Positions 14,844 to 22,761 of a DNA stretch of 34,168 bases are shown here, piece by piece. The stretch lies in assembly GCA_020437805.1 (NCBI GenBank), contig JAGQVV010000099.1, forward strand, positions 1 to 34,168. Direction: 5' to 3'. How positions within the stretch are numbered: the stretch's first letter is position 1; every line of letters begins with the position of its first letter. The notes beneath the pieces are model-generated. The model made no database searches and had not been told where the DNA came from. It was given only the letters and a program-made list of their open reading frames with translations. The position numbers and the translations under genes were made by a program. The stretch comes from Flavobacteriales bacterium (GTDB taxonomy: Bacteria; Bacteroidota; Bacteroidia; Flavobacteriales_F; PHOS-HE28).

Positions 14844-15392
14844 ATGGTCATGGACCGACCGTATCTTTTCCCCATGGACAGGATCGGCCGACCGGATGCG
14901 GGCGAGGCGAATGCGTACTTCACGGGGTACATCGAAGCAGTGCCGGGTGAGGATCTGTTGTCCGGTCTGAGCGACGCTCTGCTACATGCCGGATCCGTTG
15001 TGGAAGCAACGCCTCCCAGCAAAGAGGACCATCGATACGCCGACGGCAAATGGAGCATCAAAGAGGTCATGCAGCATCTCACGGACACGGAAAGGGTCTT
15101 CGTATTCCGTGCAATGGCCTTCGCTCGTGGCGAGCGCCAGGCGCTACCAGGGTTCGATGAGAACGCCTACGCGGCGCTCAGTGATCCATCGCTCCGCACC
15201 TTGGCAGAGGTCTTCGCCGAGCACGAGGCCGTTCGACGCGCCACGATTGCGTTCTTCAAGGGACTACCTGCAGCGGCCCTGACGCGCAGTGGCGTTGCCA
15301 ACGGGGACCTGATCAGTGTTCGCGCCTTGGGCTGGACCTTGGTGGGACATGCGGAACATCACCTCAACATCATCGATCAACGCTACCGCTGA
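14844..15392 (+). CDS. DinB-like family protein
   Basis: 182 residues. Matches the DinB_2 four-helix bundle: KWSIKEVMQHLTDTERVFVFRAMAFARGE (about 72-100) and GWTLVGHAEHHLNIIDQRY at the end. The metal-binding histidines are visible as H78 (MQHL) and the pair in GHAEHHL near residue 171. DinB-like proteins are metal-binding helical bundles, some acting as thiol-dependent S-transferases. The substrate is not known here. The start is the ATG immediately after the upstream stop (TGAATG). A second ATG two codons in and one at 14874 are alternatives. It belongs to the miaA-TPR-YdcF-DinB-Mpo1 run. Confidence 0.88.
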   Translation: MVMDRPYLFPMDRIGRPDAGEANAYFTGYIEAVPGEDLLSGLSDALLHAGSVVEATPPSKEDHRYADGKWSIKEVMQHLTDTERVFVFRAMAFARGERQALPGFDENAYAALSDPSLRTLAEVFAEHEAVRRATIAFFKGLPAAALTRSGVANGDLISVRALGWTLVGHAEHHLNIIDQRYR

Positions 15393-15394
15393 CC

Positions 15395-15868
15395 ATGGCC
15401 ACACGAAGCATGCAGGATTGGCTCGACGCATACGGCGTCAGCCACCAGAACCCCACCAACAAGGCCATCCACTGGATCTGTGTGCCTACGATATACTTCT
15501 GTGTTGTCGGTTTCCTTTGGTCCATTCCTACTCCGGAGACCCCGTACATCAGCGTTCCGCATACGATAGCAATGGTGGCGATCGGGCTCGTTGCGGTCTT
15601 CTACCTACGCCTTTCGCTGACGATCATGGTCGGTATGATGGGTTGGAGCGTGTTCTGCCTTTGGCTCTGCATGCTGATCGAACGCTATTCGCCGTGGCCT
15701 CTCTGGACCGTCTGCCTTGTCCTGTTCGTCGCGGCTTGGATCGGTCAATTCTACGGCCACAAGGTGGAGGGCAAGAAGCCGAGCTTTTTGGAGGACCTGC
15801 AATTCCTGATGATCGGTCCTGCCTGGTTGATGAGCTTCATCTACCGCCGCTTCGGTATTCCCTATTGA
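15395..15868 (+). CDS. Mpo1/YGL010w-like (DUF962) membrane protein
   Basis: 157 residues with about four hydrophobic helices. It opens QDWLDAYGVSHQNPTNKAIHWICVPTIYFC, the diagnostic YGL010w-like N-terminus with H17 (SHQN) and H26 (IHWIC). It continues with GWSVFCLWLCMLIE, FVAAWIGQFYGHKVEGKKPSF (GH..E..KPs motif) and a C-terminal PAWLMSFIYRRFG. Yeast Mpo1 is an iron-dependent dioxygenase of 2-hydroxy fatty acids; the bacterial role is unknown, but the conserved histidines are present. It starts 2 bases after the DinB-like stop. Its last 7 bases overlap the end of the convergent binding-protein gene. Confidence 0.9.
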   Translation: MATRSMQDWLDAYGVSHQNPTNKAIHWICVPTIYFCVVGFLWSIPTPETPYISVPHTIAMVAIGLVAVFYLRLSLTIMVGMMGWSVFCLWLCMLIERYSPWPLWTVCLVLFVAAWIGQFYGHKVEGKKPSFLEDLQFLMIGPAWLMSFIYRRFGIPY

Positions 15869-16950
15869 GCAAGTGGAAAGAAGTAGGAGGGTCGATAGGT
15901 GCCGCATGTGCCGGGACGGAAGATGCAGCGCAGGTCCCGAAGGATCACATCAGGCTCCAAGAGTGCGGTTCCGAATATGTCGCTGACGGCACTGTTGGCA
16001 ATGAATCCGCCTTGGCGAACCGCATCAAGTTCCGCGATACGTGGATCGCCGCCGGCCAGTCGCAGCATATCCACTTCGCCATCAGCTTCCAGCACCGCAC
16101 CGAAATGCCTTGCGGACCGGCCCATGACGAGCAATCGTTCCAGCGGGACCGCGATGTTCCCGCTGGAAGTGCTATCCGCGAACCAGTACCGGCCACCGGC
16201 ATCCGTGATCAAGGTGGCCATGTAACTATTCCCCGGCGGGGCGAACCAGTTCTTCTCCCAGTTGCTTCCGAAGCATACAAATGGGCCTTCCTCCAAGCCG
16301 TCATCAAGGTCCTTGATCGTACCATAGCGATGCTCGATCGCTCGGAAGATACTGTCGGCCCGGTCCTCTTTCCCCAAGAAATGACCGAAGAACCGGATCC
16401 ACTCGGCACGTCCCAAAGGGTGTTGCTCCAAGTATTCGGTAACAGGGATCATCGGGATGGATGCGGCTTCCGTAGCAATTGAACGACCGAAAGGATAGTT
16501 GAACAGGGCTTGAGGTCCCAACGCGATCAAGCGCTCCTTGTCCAACCCATCTGCACGGGAGATCTCCACGGTATTGCCTTTGGCTACTTGGTCCCGAAAA
16601 ACACCTGGACGCAATGCTCGGGTGTGGGCCACACCGATCACCGTCCCCGAGGAACCGAGCGCCTCGAAGAACGGGAGGTGCGTGGTACTGACGACCGCAA
16701 CGCGATCCAACGGGACCGTCATCGGATCCATTTCGAGTCCGCTGCGTGACGTGATCACGGCCGAGGTATCCGACCTACCGTTGGGGCCGAACACCAACAC
16801 CCTGCGTTCACGTCCTCTTGTTTGGAATTCGAAGTGCTTCGCGTAGGCATTCGGTATGGCGCTCCATTCCCCTCCTTCATCGGGTTTCGATACCGGACCA
16901 TCGCAAGCGCACAACAAGGCCGCTGCACACCAGAATGGACCCGGCTTCAT
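15862..16950 (-). CDS. BtuF/FhuD-type periplasmic substrate-binding lipoprotein
   Basis: 362 residues. The signal peptide ends in a lipobox LLCAC (C16 is the likely lipidated residue), so it is an envelope-anchored lipoprotein. RVAVVSTTHLPFFEALGSSG (about 83-102) is the hallmark start of PF01497-type cobalamin/siderophore/heme-binding proteins. VTEYLEQHPLGRAEWIRFFG (about 172-191) and the late VILRDL follow. No ABC permease or ATPase is adjacent, so partners may be elsewhere. It begins with ATGA overlap with the S41-like gene, indicating coupling, and ends with a 7-base overlap with the Mpo1-like gene. Confidence 0.88.
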   Translation of the reverse strand: MKPGPFWCAAALLCACDGPVSKPDEGGEWSAIPNAYAKHFEFQTRGRERRVLVFGPNGRSDTSAVITSRSGLEMDPMTVPLDRVAVVSTTHLPFFEALGSSGTVIGVAHTRALRPGVFRDQVAKGNTVEISRADGLDKERLIALGPQALFNYPFGRSIATEAASIPMIPVTEYLEQHPLGRAEWIRFFGHFLGKEDRADSIFRAIEHRYGTIKDLDDGLEEGPFVCFGSNWEKNWFAPPGNSYMATLITDAGGRYWFADSTSSGNIAVPLERLLVMGRSARHFGAVLEADGEVDMLRLAGGDPRIAELDAVRQGGFIANSAVSDIFGTALLEPDVILRDLRCIFRPGTCGTYRPSYFFPLAQ

Positions 16951-18398
16951 TGCAATTCCCGGATCATCTCCAACAAGGAATCCATTATGGAATCCTTGCC
17001 ACGAGCCATGGCACCAGGCTGTTGGTAGGCGCGATGGTGGGGCTGCTCGCCACGATCCAAGGGGCCCGATGCACGTCCAGCAGGCACATAGCTCAACAAG
17101 GGAACGTGTAACGCGAGACCCGAGTTGGGCAAGGTCACCAGCCATTCCGCTCCACCAGTGAAGGCATGCGCGTTCGAACCGGTCTCCTCACCCACGATAC
17201 GGCCACGACCACCGCGTTTGGCCATCATGACGAGTGCCGCGGCTGCATCCACGGTACCACCGTTACAGATCACGTACAGTTTTCCTTGGAATGCCTTGGG
17301 CAAGGGTTCGTACTCGCCCAATCTCGGGTCGTTCTCCGGAAAGCGATAGGCACCACCCGTCGAGGTATGGAAATTCGCGGTCGTGCTGGCATAGAAATCC
17401 ACCGGCACCAAATGTGAAGACCGTTGCTCGGGCGCGGTGATGCTACGGACCATCATGTCATCCAGCACCCTGAACGGGGCTTTCGCAACAGCAGCAAAGA
17501 CCATTTCGGCCATGGCAAGGTCCCTGCCACCGGCCCCACGCACGTCGATCACCATGGTCTTGGCCTTGTTCTTCTTCGCCTCATCCAACATCGCCGAAAG
17601 GAACCGGTCCGCACGCTGGCCTGCATTGACCAGGCTATCCGGATCCAAGGTCTTCAGGGTGACCCACAAGGTGGCGATCTCAGGGACCCATCGGGCTCCC
17701 CACGGCAACAAGGAGGCGCCGGCGGGTTTCCGCGCATGGCCGATCTCGGTACCGGTCAAGGCGAACACGGTGCGCTCTTCCTCTTCCTTTTCCGGGGTGA
17801 TGTATCGCACGCGATAGCTCGCCCCCCGCTCGATGAAGGAGTTGTAGCGCCATGGGAATTCGCGCTCCACCACACGCTCCGCATAGGTGCGGTTGGCCCC
17901 GTCCGTCACCACGGTGGCCATGAGCCGTTCGACGATCTCGTCCGCATCGATGCCGTTCACGGACAGCACACGGCTTCCTATGGGGATCGATCGGAATCCT
18001 TTCAATTCACCTTCCACGTACAGGCCATCGGGGAGGACCCGCACCTGGATGGGGATCAACGCCGTTTCGGACCTCAAATGGTCCGCGTAATCGCGAGGCC
18101 AATCCAGTCGACAATGGGAATCCCCGACGGCGTTCAGGATACGGGTCAACTCCCCATGGAACCCCACGATGCTCATTGGGCGATCCACCCCAGCGCTCAC
18201 ACTATCGATCAAGGCATCCAGTTCGATCCTGGTGCGGTATCGATACGGGTCAGGATGGGCTTCGTGGATGGCCGACCGCAGGGTCTCGATGTCCATGCGC
18301 AGCCGCTCGGGATAAAGGTCTGGACTGGACCCCAGGTCCTGTGCCTGGATCGTACTCCCCCAAAGGGCGATCGCCAGTATCATGAGCTTCAACACCAT
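16947..18398 (-). CDS. S41-family (tail-specific protease-like) protein, catalytic serine apparently absent
   Basis: 483 residues from the ATG at 18398, chosen for the signal peptide (MVLKLMILAIALWGSTIQAQ). The next methionine, five codons later, is also possible. LRSAIHEAHPDPYRY and NAVGDSHCRLDW fit the N-terminal region of S41 peptidases. A PDZ-like segment (GLYVEGELKGFRSIPIGSRV) follows at about 124-200. The catalytic domain shows KTMVIDVRGAGGRDLAMAE and the region YVICNGGTVDAAAALVMMA and GRIVGEETGSNA. At the position of the serine in the family motif NGxTxSAA, this protein has Asp384 (codon GAT). It may be a pseudoenzyme. Translation is coupled (ATGA) to the downstream BtuF-like lipoprotein. 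Confidence 0.85.
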   Translation of the reverse strand: MVLKLMILAIALWGSTIQAQDLGSSPDLYPERLRMDIETLRSAIHEAHPDPYRYRTRIELDALIDSVSAGVDRPMSIVGFHGELTRILNAVGDSHCRLDWPRDYADHLRSETALIPIQVRVLPDGLYVEGELKGFRSIPIGSRVLSVNGIDADEIVERLMATVVTDGANRTYAERVVEREFPWRYNSFIERGASYRVRYITPEKEEEERTVFALTGTEIGHARKPAGASLLPWGARWVPEIATLWVTLKTLDPDSLVNAGQRADRFLSAMLDEAKKNKAKTMVIDVRGAGGRDLAMAEMVFAAVAKAPFRVLDDMMVRSITAPEQRSSHLVPVDFYASTTANFHTSTGGAYRFPENDPRLGEYEPLPKAFQGKLYVICNGGTVDAAAALVMMAKRGGRGRIVGEETGSNAHAFTGGAEWLVTLPNSGLALHVPLLSYVPAGRASGPLDRGEQPHHRAYQQPGAMARGKDSIMDSLLEMIRELQ

Positions 18399-18413
18399 GC
18401 TCCTTCCGCCATG

Positions 18414-18421
18414 CGAAGTTA
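18414..18421 (-). promoter_or_regulatory. -7-like element before the S41-like gene
   Basis: Minus-strand TAACTTCG, 15 bases before the ATG at 18398. The identical octamer precedes the DUF4476 gene and the gene at the right edge. The nearest upstream TTG is 28 bases away, too far for a consensus -33. Confidence 0.35.
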
Positions 18422-18483
18422 GGCCTTCGTACCCCGTGTCCTCGTGGGTCAACAAGGAAGTTGCCATGGACCTGTAGGAACGA

Positions 18484-18518
18484 GGAACGCCCTCCACCGG
18501 ACAGGCAGAGGGCGTTCC
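18484..18518 (-). terminator. Stem-loop terminator downstream of pckA
   Basis: GGAACGCCCTC (18484-18494) and GAGGGCGTTCC (18508-18518) form a perfect 11-bp stem with a 13-base loop. It lies 13 bases past the pckA stop and upstream of the S41-like gene. It lacks a long T-run, but the position and GC-rich stem suit a terminator. Confidence 0.65.
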
Positions 18519-18531
18519 GATGATCCGTCGA

Positions 18532-20145
18532 TCAAGCTTTCACAGTGGACCTTGGCGCGGCCGCCAGGATCTCCGGGCTCGCACCTTCCTTGAATTTCGC
18601 AAAGTTGTCATTGAACTGCTTGGCGAGTTTCTCCGCGGTAGCATCGTACGCGGCGGTATCCTTCCAAGTGGAACGGGCATCCAACACCTCGTTCGGTACG
18701 CCAGGGCAGGTGGTAGGGAACTCCATTCCGAAGACCTGATGCTCCTTGTACTCCACCTTGTCCAACTCACCACGCAGGGCAGCCGTGATCATGGCACGGG
18801 TCGACTTCAATTTCATTCGCTCCCCGACACCGTAGGAGCCACCGCTCCAACCGGTATTCACGAGCCACACACGAACATCGTGCTGCTTCATGCGCTCGCC
18901 CAACATCTCCGCGTACTTGGTAGGGTGCAGCGGGAGAAATGCCTTTCCGAAACATGCCGAGAACGTGGACTGTGGTTCCGTGACACCCGCCTCCGTACCG
19001 GCCACTTTGGCGGTATAGCCGCTGATGAAGTGGTACATGGCCTGCCCGGGCGTAAGTCTGCTGATCGGGGGCAGCACACCATAGGCATCGCAGGTAAGGA
19101 AGAAGATGTTCTTCGGGTGCCCACCGATGCTCGGCATAGCGATGTTGTCGATGTGATCGATGGGGTAGCTCACCCGCGTGTTCTCCGTCTTGGAACCATC
19201 GGAGAAATCCACCTTTGTGCTCCCCTCTTCGAACACGATGTTCTCCAGAATGGATCCAAAGCGAATGGCATTCCAGATCTGCGGTTCCTTCTCGGCGCTC
19301 AGGTCGATGCACTTGGCGTAGCAGCCACCCTCGAAGTTGAATACGCCCTTGTCACTCCATCCGTGCTCGTCATCCCCGATCAATCGGCGCTCGGGGTCGG
19401 CGCTCAAGGTGGTCTTTCCTGTGCCGCTCAATCCGAAGAAGACGGCGGTATCGTCGTTCTTGCCGATGTTGGCGCTGCAGTGCATGCTCAGTACACCTCG
19501 CTCCTGTGGAAGCACGTAGTTGAGCACGGTGAAGATGCCCTTCTTGATCTCACCGGTATAGCCGGTACCACCGATCAGGATCATCTTCTTCGTGAAGTTC
19601 AATACCGCGAAGTTGTGCTGACGTGTGCCATCCTTCGCCGGATCAGCGTGGAAGCCGGGGGCACAGATGATGTGCCACTCCGGCTCAAAGGACTTCAATT
19701 CCTCCTTTGTCGGACGTAGGAACATGTTGCCAGCGAACATCGCACTTGCCGGGTATTCAGCGACCACGCGAAGGTTCAGCTTGTAGTCGGTATCGGCACA
19801 GGCGTACGCATCCTTCACGTACACATCCCGGCCCATCAGGTACGCGGCCATCTTGTCGTGGAGCAGGTCGAAGTGTTCAGGAGTGAACGGATAGTTCACA
19901 TCCCCCCACCATACGGTACCCGCTGTCTTGTCATCCTTGACGCAGAACTTGTCCTTGGGACTGCGGCCGGTGAATTCACCGGTATCGATGGCAAGAGCGC
20001 CGCTGTCGGCGAAGACCCCTTGTTCACTGAGGATGGCGTGTTCCACCAGTTCTGCGGGCTCAAGGTTCCAATAGGCATCCCCAACCTTGCCCAAGCCGAC
20101 CGTCGATAGGTCAGCGTTCTTCGGTTTATGACCGAACTCGTTCAT
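18532..20145 (-). CDS. pckA: Phosphoenolpyruvate carboxykinase (ATP)
   Basis: 537 residues, the normal length of ATP-type PEPCK. The kinase-1a P-loop FFGLSGTGKTTLSAD (236-250) is intact, as are RRLIGDDEHGW (kinase-2 metal site), TGEFTGRSPKDKF (55-67) and GFHADPAKDGTRQ near residue 170. NTGWSGGSYGVGERM also matches the family. The enzyme converts oxaloacetate and ATP to PEP, CO2 and ADP, the first step of gluconeogenesis. The gene is monocistronic: a -7 element lies 28 bases upstream and a stem-loop lies just downstream. Confidence 0.98.
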   Translation of the reverse strand: MNEFGHKPKNADLSTVGLGKVGDAYWNLEPAELVEHAILSEQGVFADSGALAIDTGEFTGRSPKDKFCVKDDKTAGTVWWGDVNYPFTPEHFDLLHDKMAAYLMGRDVYVKDAYACADTDYKLNLRVVAEYPASAMFAGNMFLRPTKEELKSFEPEWHIICAPGFHADPAKDGTRQHNFAVLNFTKKMILIGGTGYTGEIKKGIFTVLNYVLPQERGVLSMHCSANIGKNDDTAVFFGLSGTGKTTLSADPERRLIGDDEHGWSDKGVFNFEGGCYAKCIDLSAEKEPQIWNAIRFGSILENIVFEEGSTKVDFSDGSKTENTRVSYPIDHIDNIAMPSIGGHPKNIFFLTCDAYGVLPPISRLTPGQAMYHFISGYTAKVAGTEAGVTEPQSTFSACFGKAFLPLHPTKYAEMLGERMKQHDVRVWLVNTGWSGGSYGVGERMKLKSTRAMITAALRGELDKVEYKEHQVFGMEFPTTCPGVPNEVLDARSTWKDTAAYDATAEKLAKQFNDNFAKFKEGASPEILAAAPRSTVKA

Positions 20146-20172
20146 GGTCCTTATCAGTTATGGATAGGACCG

Positions 20173-20180
20173 CAAAAGTA
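20173..20180 (-). promoter_or_regulatory. -7 promoter element of pckA
   Basis: Minus-strand TACTTTTG followed by CGGTCC, an exact TAnnTTTG match 28 bases upstream of the pckA start. No exact TTG is found at -33; a TTAG is near the expected place. Confidence 0.45.
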
Positions 20181-20201
20181 CATGGAACGATCCGGCCCTA
20201 C

Positions 20202-20603
20202 CTAACGCATATCACTTCCACGTAAAGCGGTTATCAACAGATGGCCCCAACCCAATAAGAAGAAGAGCCCCCCCAAGGGTGTGATCGGGCCAAGGATCCC
20301 CGCCATGCCCGACAGGCCGGTCAATTCCCTGGTACTCAATACATAGATCGAGCCACAAAAGAACAGTGTACCAAACAGGAGTGACCGTCGCACCTTTTGG
20401 AGGGCCCGGTCCGGCAACTTTCCTGCCAGAGCTGCGACAAGTAGCAGTCCAAGACCATGGTGGAACTGGTATTGGACCGCGGTTTGCCATTGGGCCAAGG
20501 CTTCATTCGGCAGCACCGCGCTCAGGCCATGCGCTCCAAAGGCCCCGAAGCCCACAGCGATCAGCAGCAATCCGCTTCCCCATGCGACCGAAGTTCTATC
20601 CAT
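20202..20603 (-). CDS. DUF423 family membrane protein (YgdD-like)
   Basis: 133 residues with four hydrophobic segments. The pattern LIAVGFGAFGAHGL (about 13-26) followed by WQTAVQYQFHHGLGLLLVA is diagnostic of the DUF423 family. The rest (RRSLLFGTLFFCGSIYVLST, LGPITPLGGLFFLLGW) completes the fold. It is a small inner-membrane protein of unknown function. The start at 20603 is preferred over an in-frame start at 20687, because the latter would lie in a strong stem-loop and add a non-conserved N-terminus. Confidence 0.9.
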   Translation of the reverse strand: MDRTSVAWGSGLLLIAVGFGAFGAHGLSAVLPNEALAQWQTAVQYQFHHGLGLLLVAALAGKLPDRALQKVRRSLLFGTLFFCGSIYVLSTRELTGLSGMAGILGPITPLGGLFFLLGWGHLLITALRGSDMR

Positions 20604-20648
20604 CGGGGCCAAAGTTGGGTATTGGTAAGGATCCCTGGCCCTATGATG

Positions 20649-20688
20649 AATGAGCAAGCCCCGGATCGTGGTCCGGGGCTTGCTCATT
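20649..20688. terminator. 17-bp stem-loop between the lipoprotein gene and DUF423
   Basis: AATGAGCAAGCCCCGGA (20649-20665) and TCCGGGGCTTGCTCATT (20672-20688) pair perfectly around a 6-base loop. It sits 16 bases past the end of the small lipoprotein gene (stop at 20705) and upstream of DUF423 on the same strand. This is the strongest terminator-like structure in the window. Confidence 0.75.
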
Positions 20689-20704
20689 TCGGGAGAGAGG
20701 GTCC

Positions 20705-21301
20705 TTAGTTGCCCAACTTGTTCATCTCGGCCTCGAAGGTCTCCTTGAACTTCTCGTAATCGTAGTCGATGCGAAGGCGCTCGTCATTGCTCAAGCGTTC
20801 GTTGTAAGCTGCAAGCAGATCCTGGGCACTGAGCTCGATGGCGATGTACGTTTTGAAATTGCCCGTGGCGTTCACCGTCACTTGCTTTTCACAAATGGTG
20901 CGCACACCGGTCAACTTCTGGTCCACCACTTCACGGGTAAGGCCTTCGAAGCGTTCAGCAACCTCTTCACGGTTGTTCATCTCGCGGCTGTTCACGTAGT
21001 TGTCGATCACACCTTTTATCTGGGTATTGATGTCGCTGGCCATCTGTGCACGAGCGTTGGCGAGCGCTTTCTTCTTGGCGGTCGCCTGGTCCATGCTTTC
21101 ACCGAGTGCGTTCGCACGGAACACTTTATTGTCGGTGAAATACTCAGGGCCGGAGCAAAGCACTTTGATCTCGGTCTCCCCGCTGGGTGGAGAGGCGGCC
21201 GCGGCGGCCTTCTTCTTGCTCTTGCAAGCGGTCATGGCACCGGACAGCATCAGCGCGGTCATCAGCACCGTAAGGGAGCGGTTCGTGGTCAGGGTTTTCA
21301 T
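20705..21301 (-). CDS. Small LPP20-like lipoprotein
   Basis: 198 residues from the ATG at 21301. The N-terminal signal ends in GAMTAC, a plausible lipobox with C26 lipidated, followed by a Lys/Ala-rich linker. The body begins with a segment typical of LPP20-type proteins: KVFRANALGESMDQATAKKKALANARAQMAS, in which the alternating Ala/Lys helix is characteristic. KTYIAIELSAQDLLAAYNE follows, as in this fold. LPP20-type proteins are outer-membrane-associated lipoproteins. It is last in the four-gene envelope cluster but has a candidate promoter of its own. The 74 bases upstream separate it from the larger LPP20 gene. Confidence 0.75.
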   Translation of the reverse strand: MKTLTTNRSLTVLMTALMLSGAMTACKSKKKAAAAASPPSGETEIKVLCSGPEYFTDNKVFRANALGESMDQATAKKKALANARAQMASDINTQIKGVIDNYVNSREMNNREEVAERFEGLTREVVDQKLTGVRTICEKQVTVNATGNFKTYIAIELSAQDLLAAYNERLSNDERLRIDYDYEKFKETFEAEMNKLGN

Positions 21302-21349
21302 GGTCGTGGTTCGTTGATGTGTCTGTTCCGTGTTCTTCCAAATGCGTGC

Positions 21350-21379
21350 CAAACTTCGCAAATGCCCGTCGATCCTCAA
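21350..21379 (-). promoter_or_regulatory. Promoter for the small LPP20-like lipoprotein gene
   Basis: On the minus strand, TTG (complement of 21377-21379) and GAAGTTTG (complement of 21350-21357) are 19 bases apart, fitting the Bacteroidota -33/-7 spacing. The start codon is about 48 bases downstream. The -33 lies inside the last codons of the preceding gene. Confidence 0.45.
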
Positions 21380-22761
21380 TTGAAGGAGTTCATGATGCCG
21401 GGTACGAGCTCTTTTCTGATCTCGGGAACGGCTTTCTTGAAGCTTTCGAGGCCGGCCTTCTCGTAATCCAATTGAACGCCTTTCACGCCTTGCTTGCCTC
21501 CTTGGAAGACGATATCCTGCGATCTGCGGTCCTTGAACTCATATGTCACGTCCAAGAATGCCGTGAAGAATCCATTCGATTCCCCTCCCTTCCTGGAGTT
21601 GGCGTTCAGGAACAGGAGCAGTTCCGCATCCGACTCGCGTTCCACGAATCGGAATCCGTTGGAGGTCAATTCCTCGCGAACGGCCAAGGCAACACCTGCA
21701 TCGCCCAGAGGTTTACCCAAGTTGCTTTCCTGCGCCTGCATGAACACCTTGGGCATGGTCAGATCGATCATGGCGCGTTGTTCCGGGATCGTGAGGCTAC
21801 CCACGAGGACGTTCACAAGGGTGCGGTCAAGCTCCCGGCCGATCAACTCATCCAGGTCCAGTTTCACCAATACTTCCATCGTGCGGGCACCTGCATCAAC
21901 GCGTTGGATCGTGGTGCGGGCACGACCTTCGCCATCGGTGTTCTTCATCTCGGTGACCTTTCCGCCGGTGCCCGGGTAAGTGATGAACAAGGGCATTTGC
22001 GCCAGTTCCTTCGCTTCCCCGTTCGATCGATGCACGGCGGAAATGAGCATTTCCCGCTTGAACCGGTTTGCGTAGGTCAACTCGCAGCGCTCCGGTAGGA
22101 TGCTCAGTTGCACACCACTGGTCAGTTTCTGCAGGTCGGCGTACAATTCGTTCACCAACGGCACTTGTTCGCCCTCCAGTTCGACAAGGTCGTTCTCGCC
22201 CCAGTGATCCTTCATGGCGAGAAGTGCCCGCAGGTCCTGGTCGAATGCTGTCCGCAGGTCTCCGGCCGCCAAGCTCTGTTGGGCACGGTTCCGAAAGTCC
22301 ATGGCCGTGCGCATGGCGGCCGCTTTCTTCTCTGCTTTGATGCGAGCGTGCTCGGACTTCGAAAGACGGTAATAGGTCCAATATTCGGAACCGTTCTCGT
22401 AGGAATCCACCAACTCAAAGCCTTCGAGCTGCTCATTGCTTCGGGTCCTGATGGTGCTTGTGAAGGACTCGTCGAACTGCGTTCGACGATCCAAGGTGTA
22501 CAGCAGGCTGTTCCCTTCCACCGTCACACTGATCTCGCTCGCCAGATCGTTCAGTGCGTTCTTCTTGGCCGATTCCATGGCATCCGGACGGTTCTTGTTG
22601 GCCAGGCCGATCCCGACGTAGTACGCGCTACTTGTCGGTCGGGCCTGCACCCATGCCGGGCGCTGTTCCTGCACAACGGGTTCGGCTGTTCCCGCGACCT
22701 TTTGGCCGCCTTTGCAACCGGCGATCATGACAACAAGCAGGAGCGACCAGGTCCTCATCAT
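21376..22761 (-). CDS. LPP20-family lipoprotein
   Basis: 461 residues. The signal MMRTWSLLLVVMIAGC gives a lipobox IAGC with C16. Residues about 35-130 carry the LPP20 domain: RPAWVQARPTSSAYYVGIGLA, then DAMESAKKNALNDLASEISV, as in flagellar FlgP and Helicobacter Lpp20. The rest (about 150-461) has a helical spacer followed by beta-rich domains, ending in a hydrophobic segment VPGIMNSFN. The start ATG overlaps the CsgG-lipoprotein stop (ATGA), so the two are coupled. It is likely periplasmic, anchored to the outer membrane. Biochemical role unknown. Confidence 0.82.
   Translation of the reverse strand: MMRTWSLLLVVMIAGCKGGQKVAGTAEPVVQEQRPAWVQARPTSSAYYVGIGLANKNRPDAMESAKKNALNDLASEISVTVEGNSLLYTLDRRTQFDESFTSTIRTRSNEQLEGFELVDSYENGSEYWTYYRLSKSEHARIKAEKKAAAMRTAMDFRNRAQQSLAAGDLRTAFDQDLRALLAMKDHWGENDLVELEGEQVPLVNELYADLQKLTSGVQLSILPERCELTYANRFKREMLISAVHRSNGEAKELAQMPLFITYPGTGGKVTEMKNTDGEGRARTTIQRVDAGARTMEVLVKLDLDELIGRELDRTLVNVLVGSLTIPEQRAMIDLTMPKVFMQAQESNLGKPLGDAGVALAVREELTSNGFRFVERESDAELLLFLNANSRKGGESNGFFTAFLDVTYEFKDRRSQDIVFQGGKQGVKGVQLDYEKAGLESFKKAVPEIRKELVPGIMNSFN

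Noticed and set aside
15316..16482. 388-codon plus-strand frame across the end of the DinB-like gene and the binding-protein gene
   Set aside because: It is out of frame with the DinB-like and Mpo1-like genes and antisense to a clear lipoprotein. Its composition (many Arg, Pro, His) is that of a shadow frame.
20604..20687. N-terminal extension of DUF423 to an in-frame start at 20687
   Set aside because: It would translate through the 17-bp stem-loop, and the conserved family N-terminus begins at 20603.
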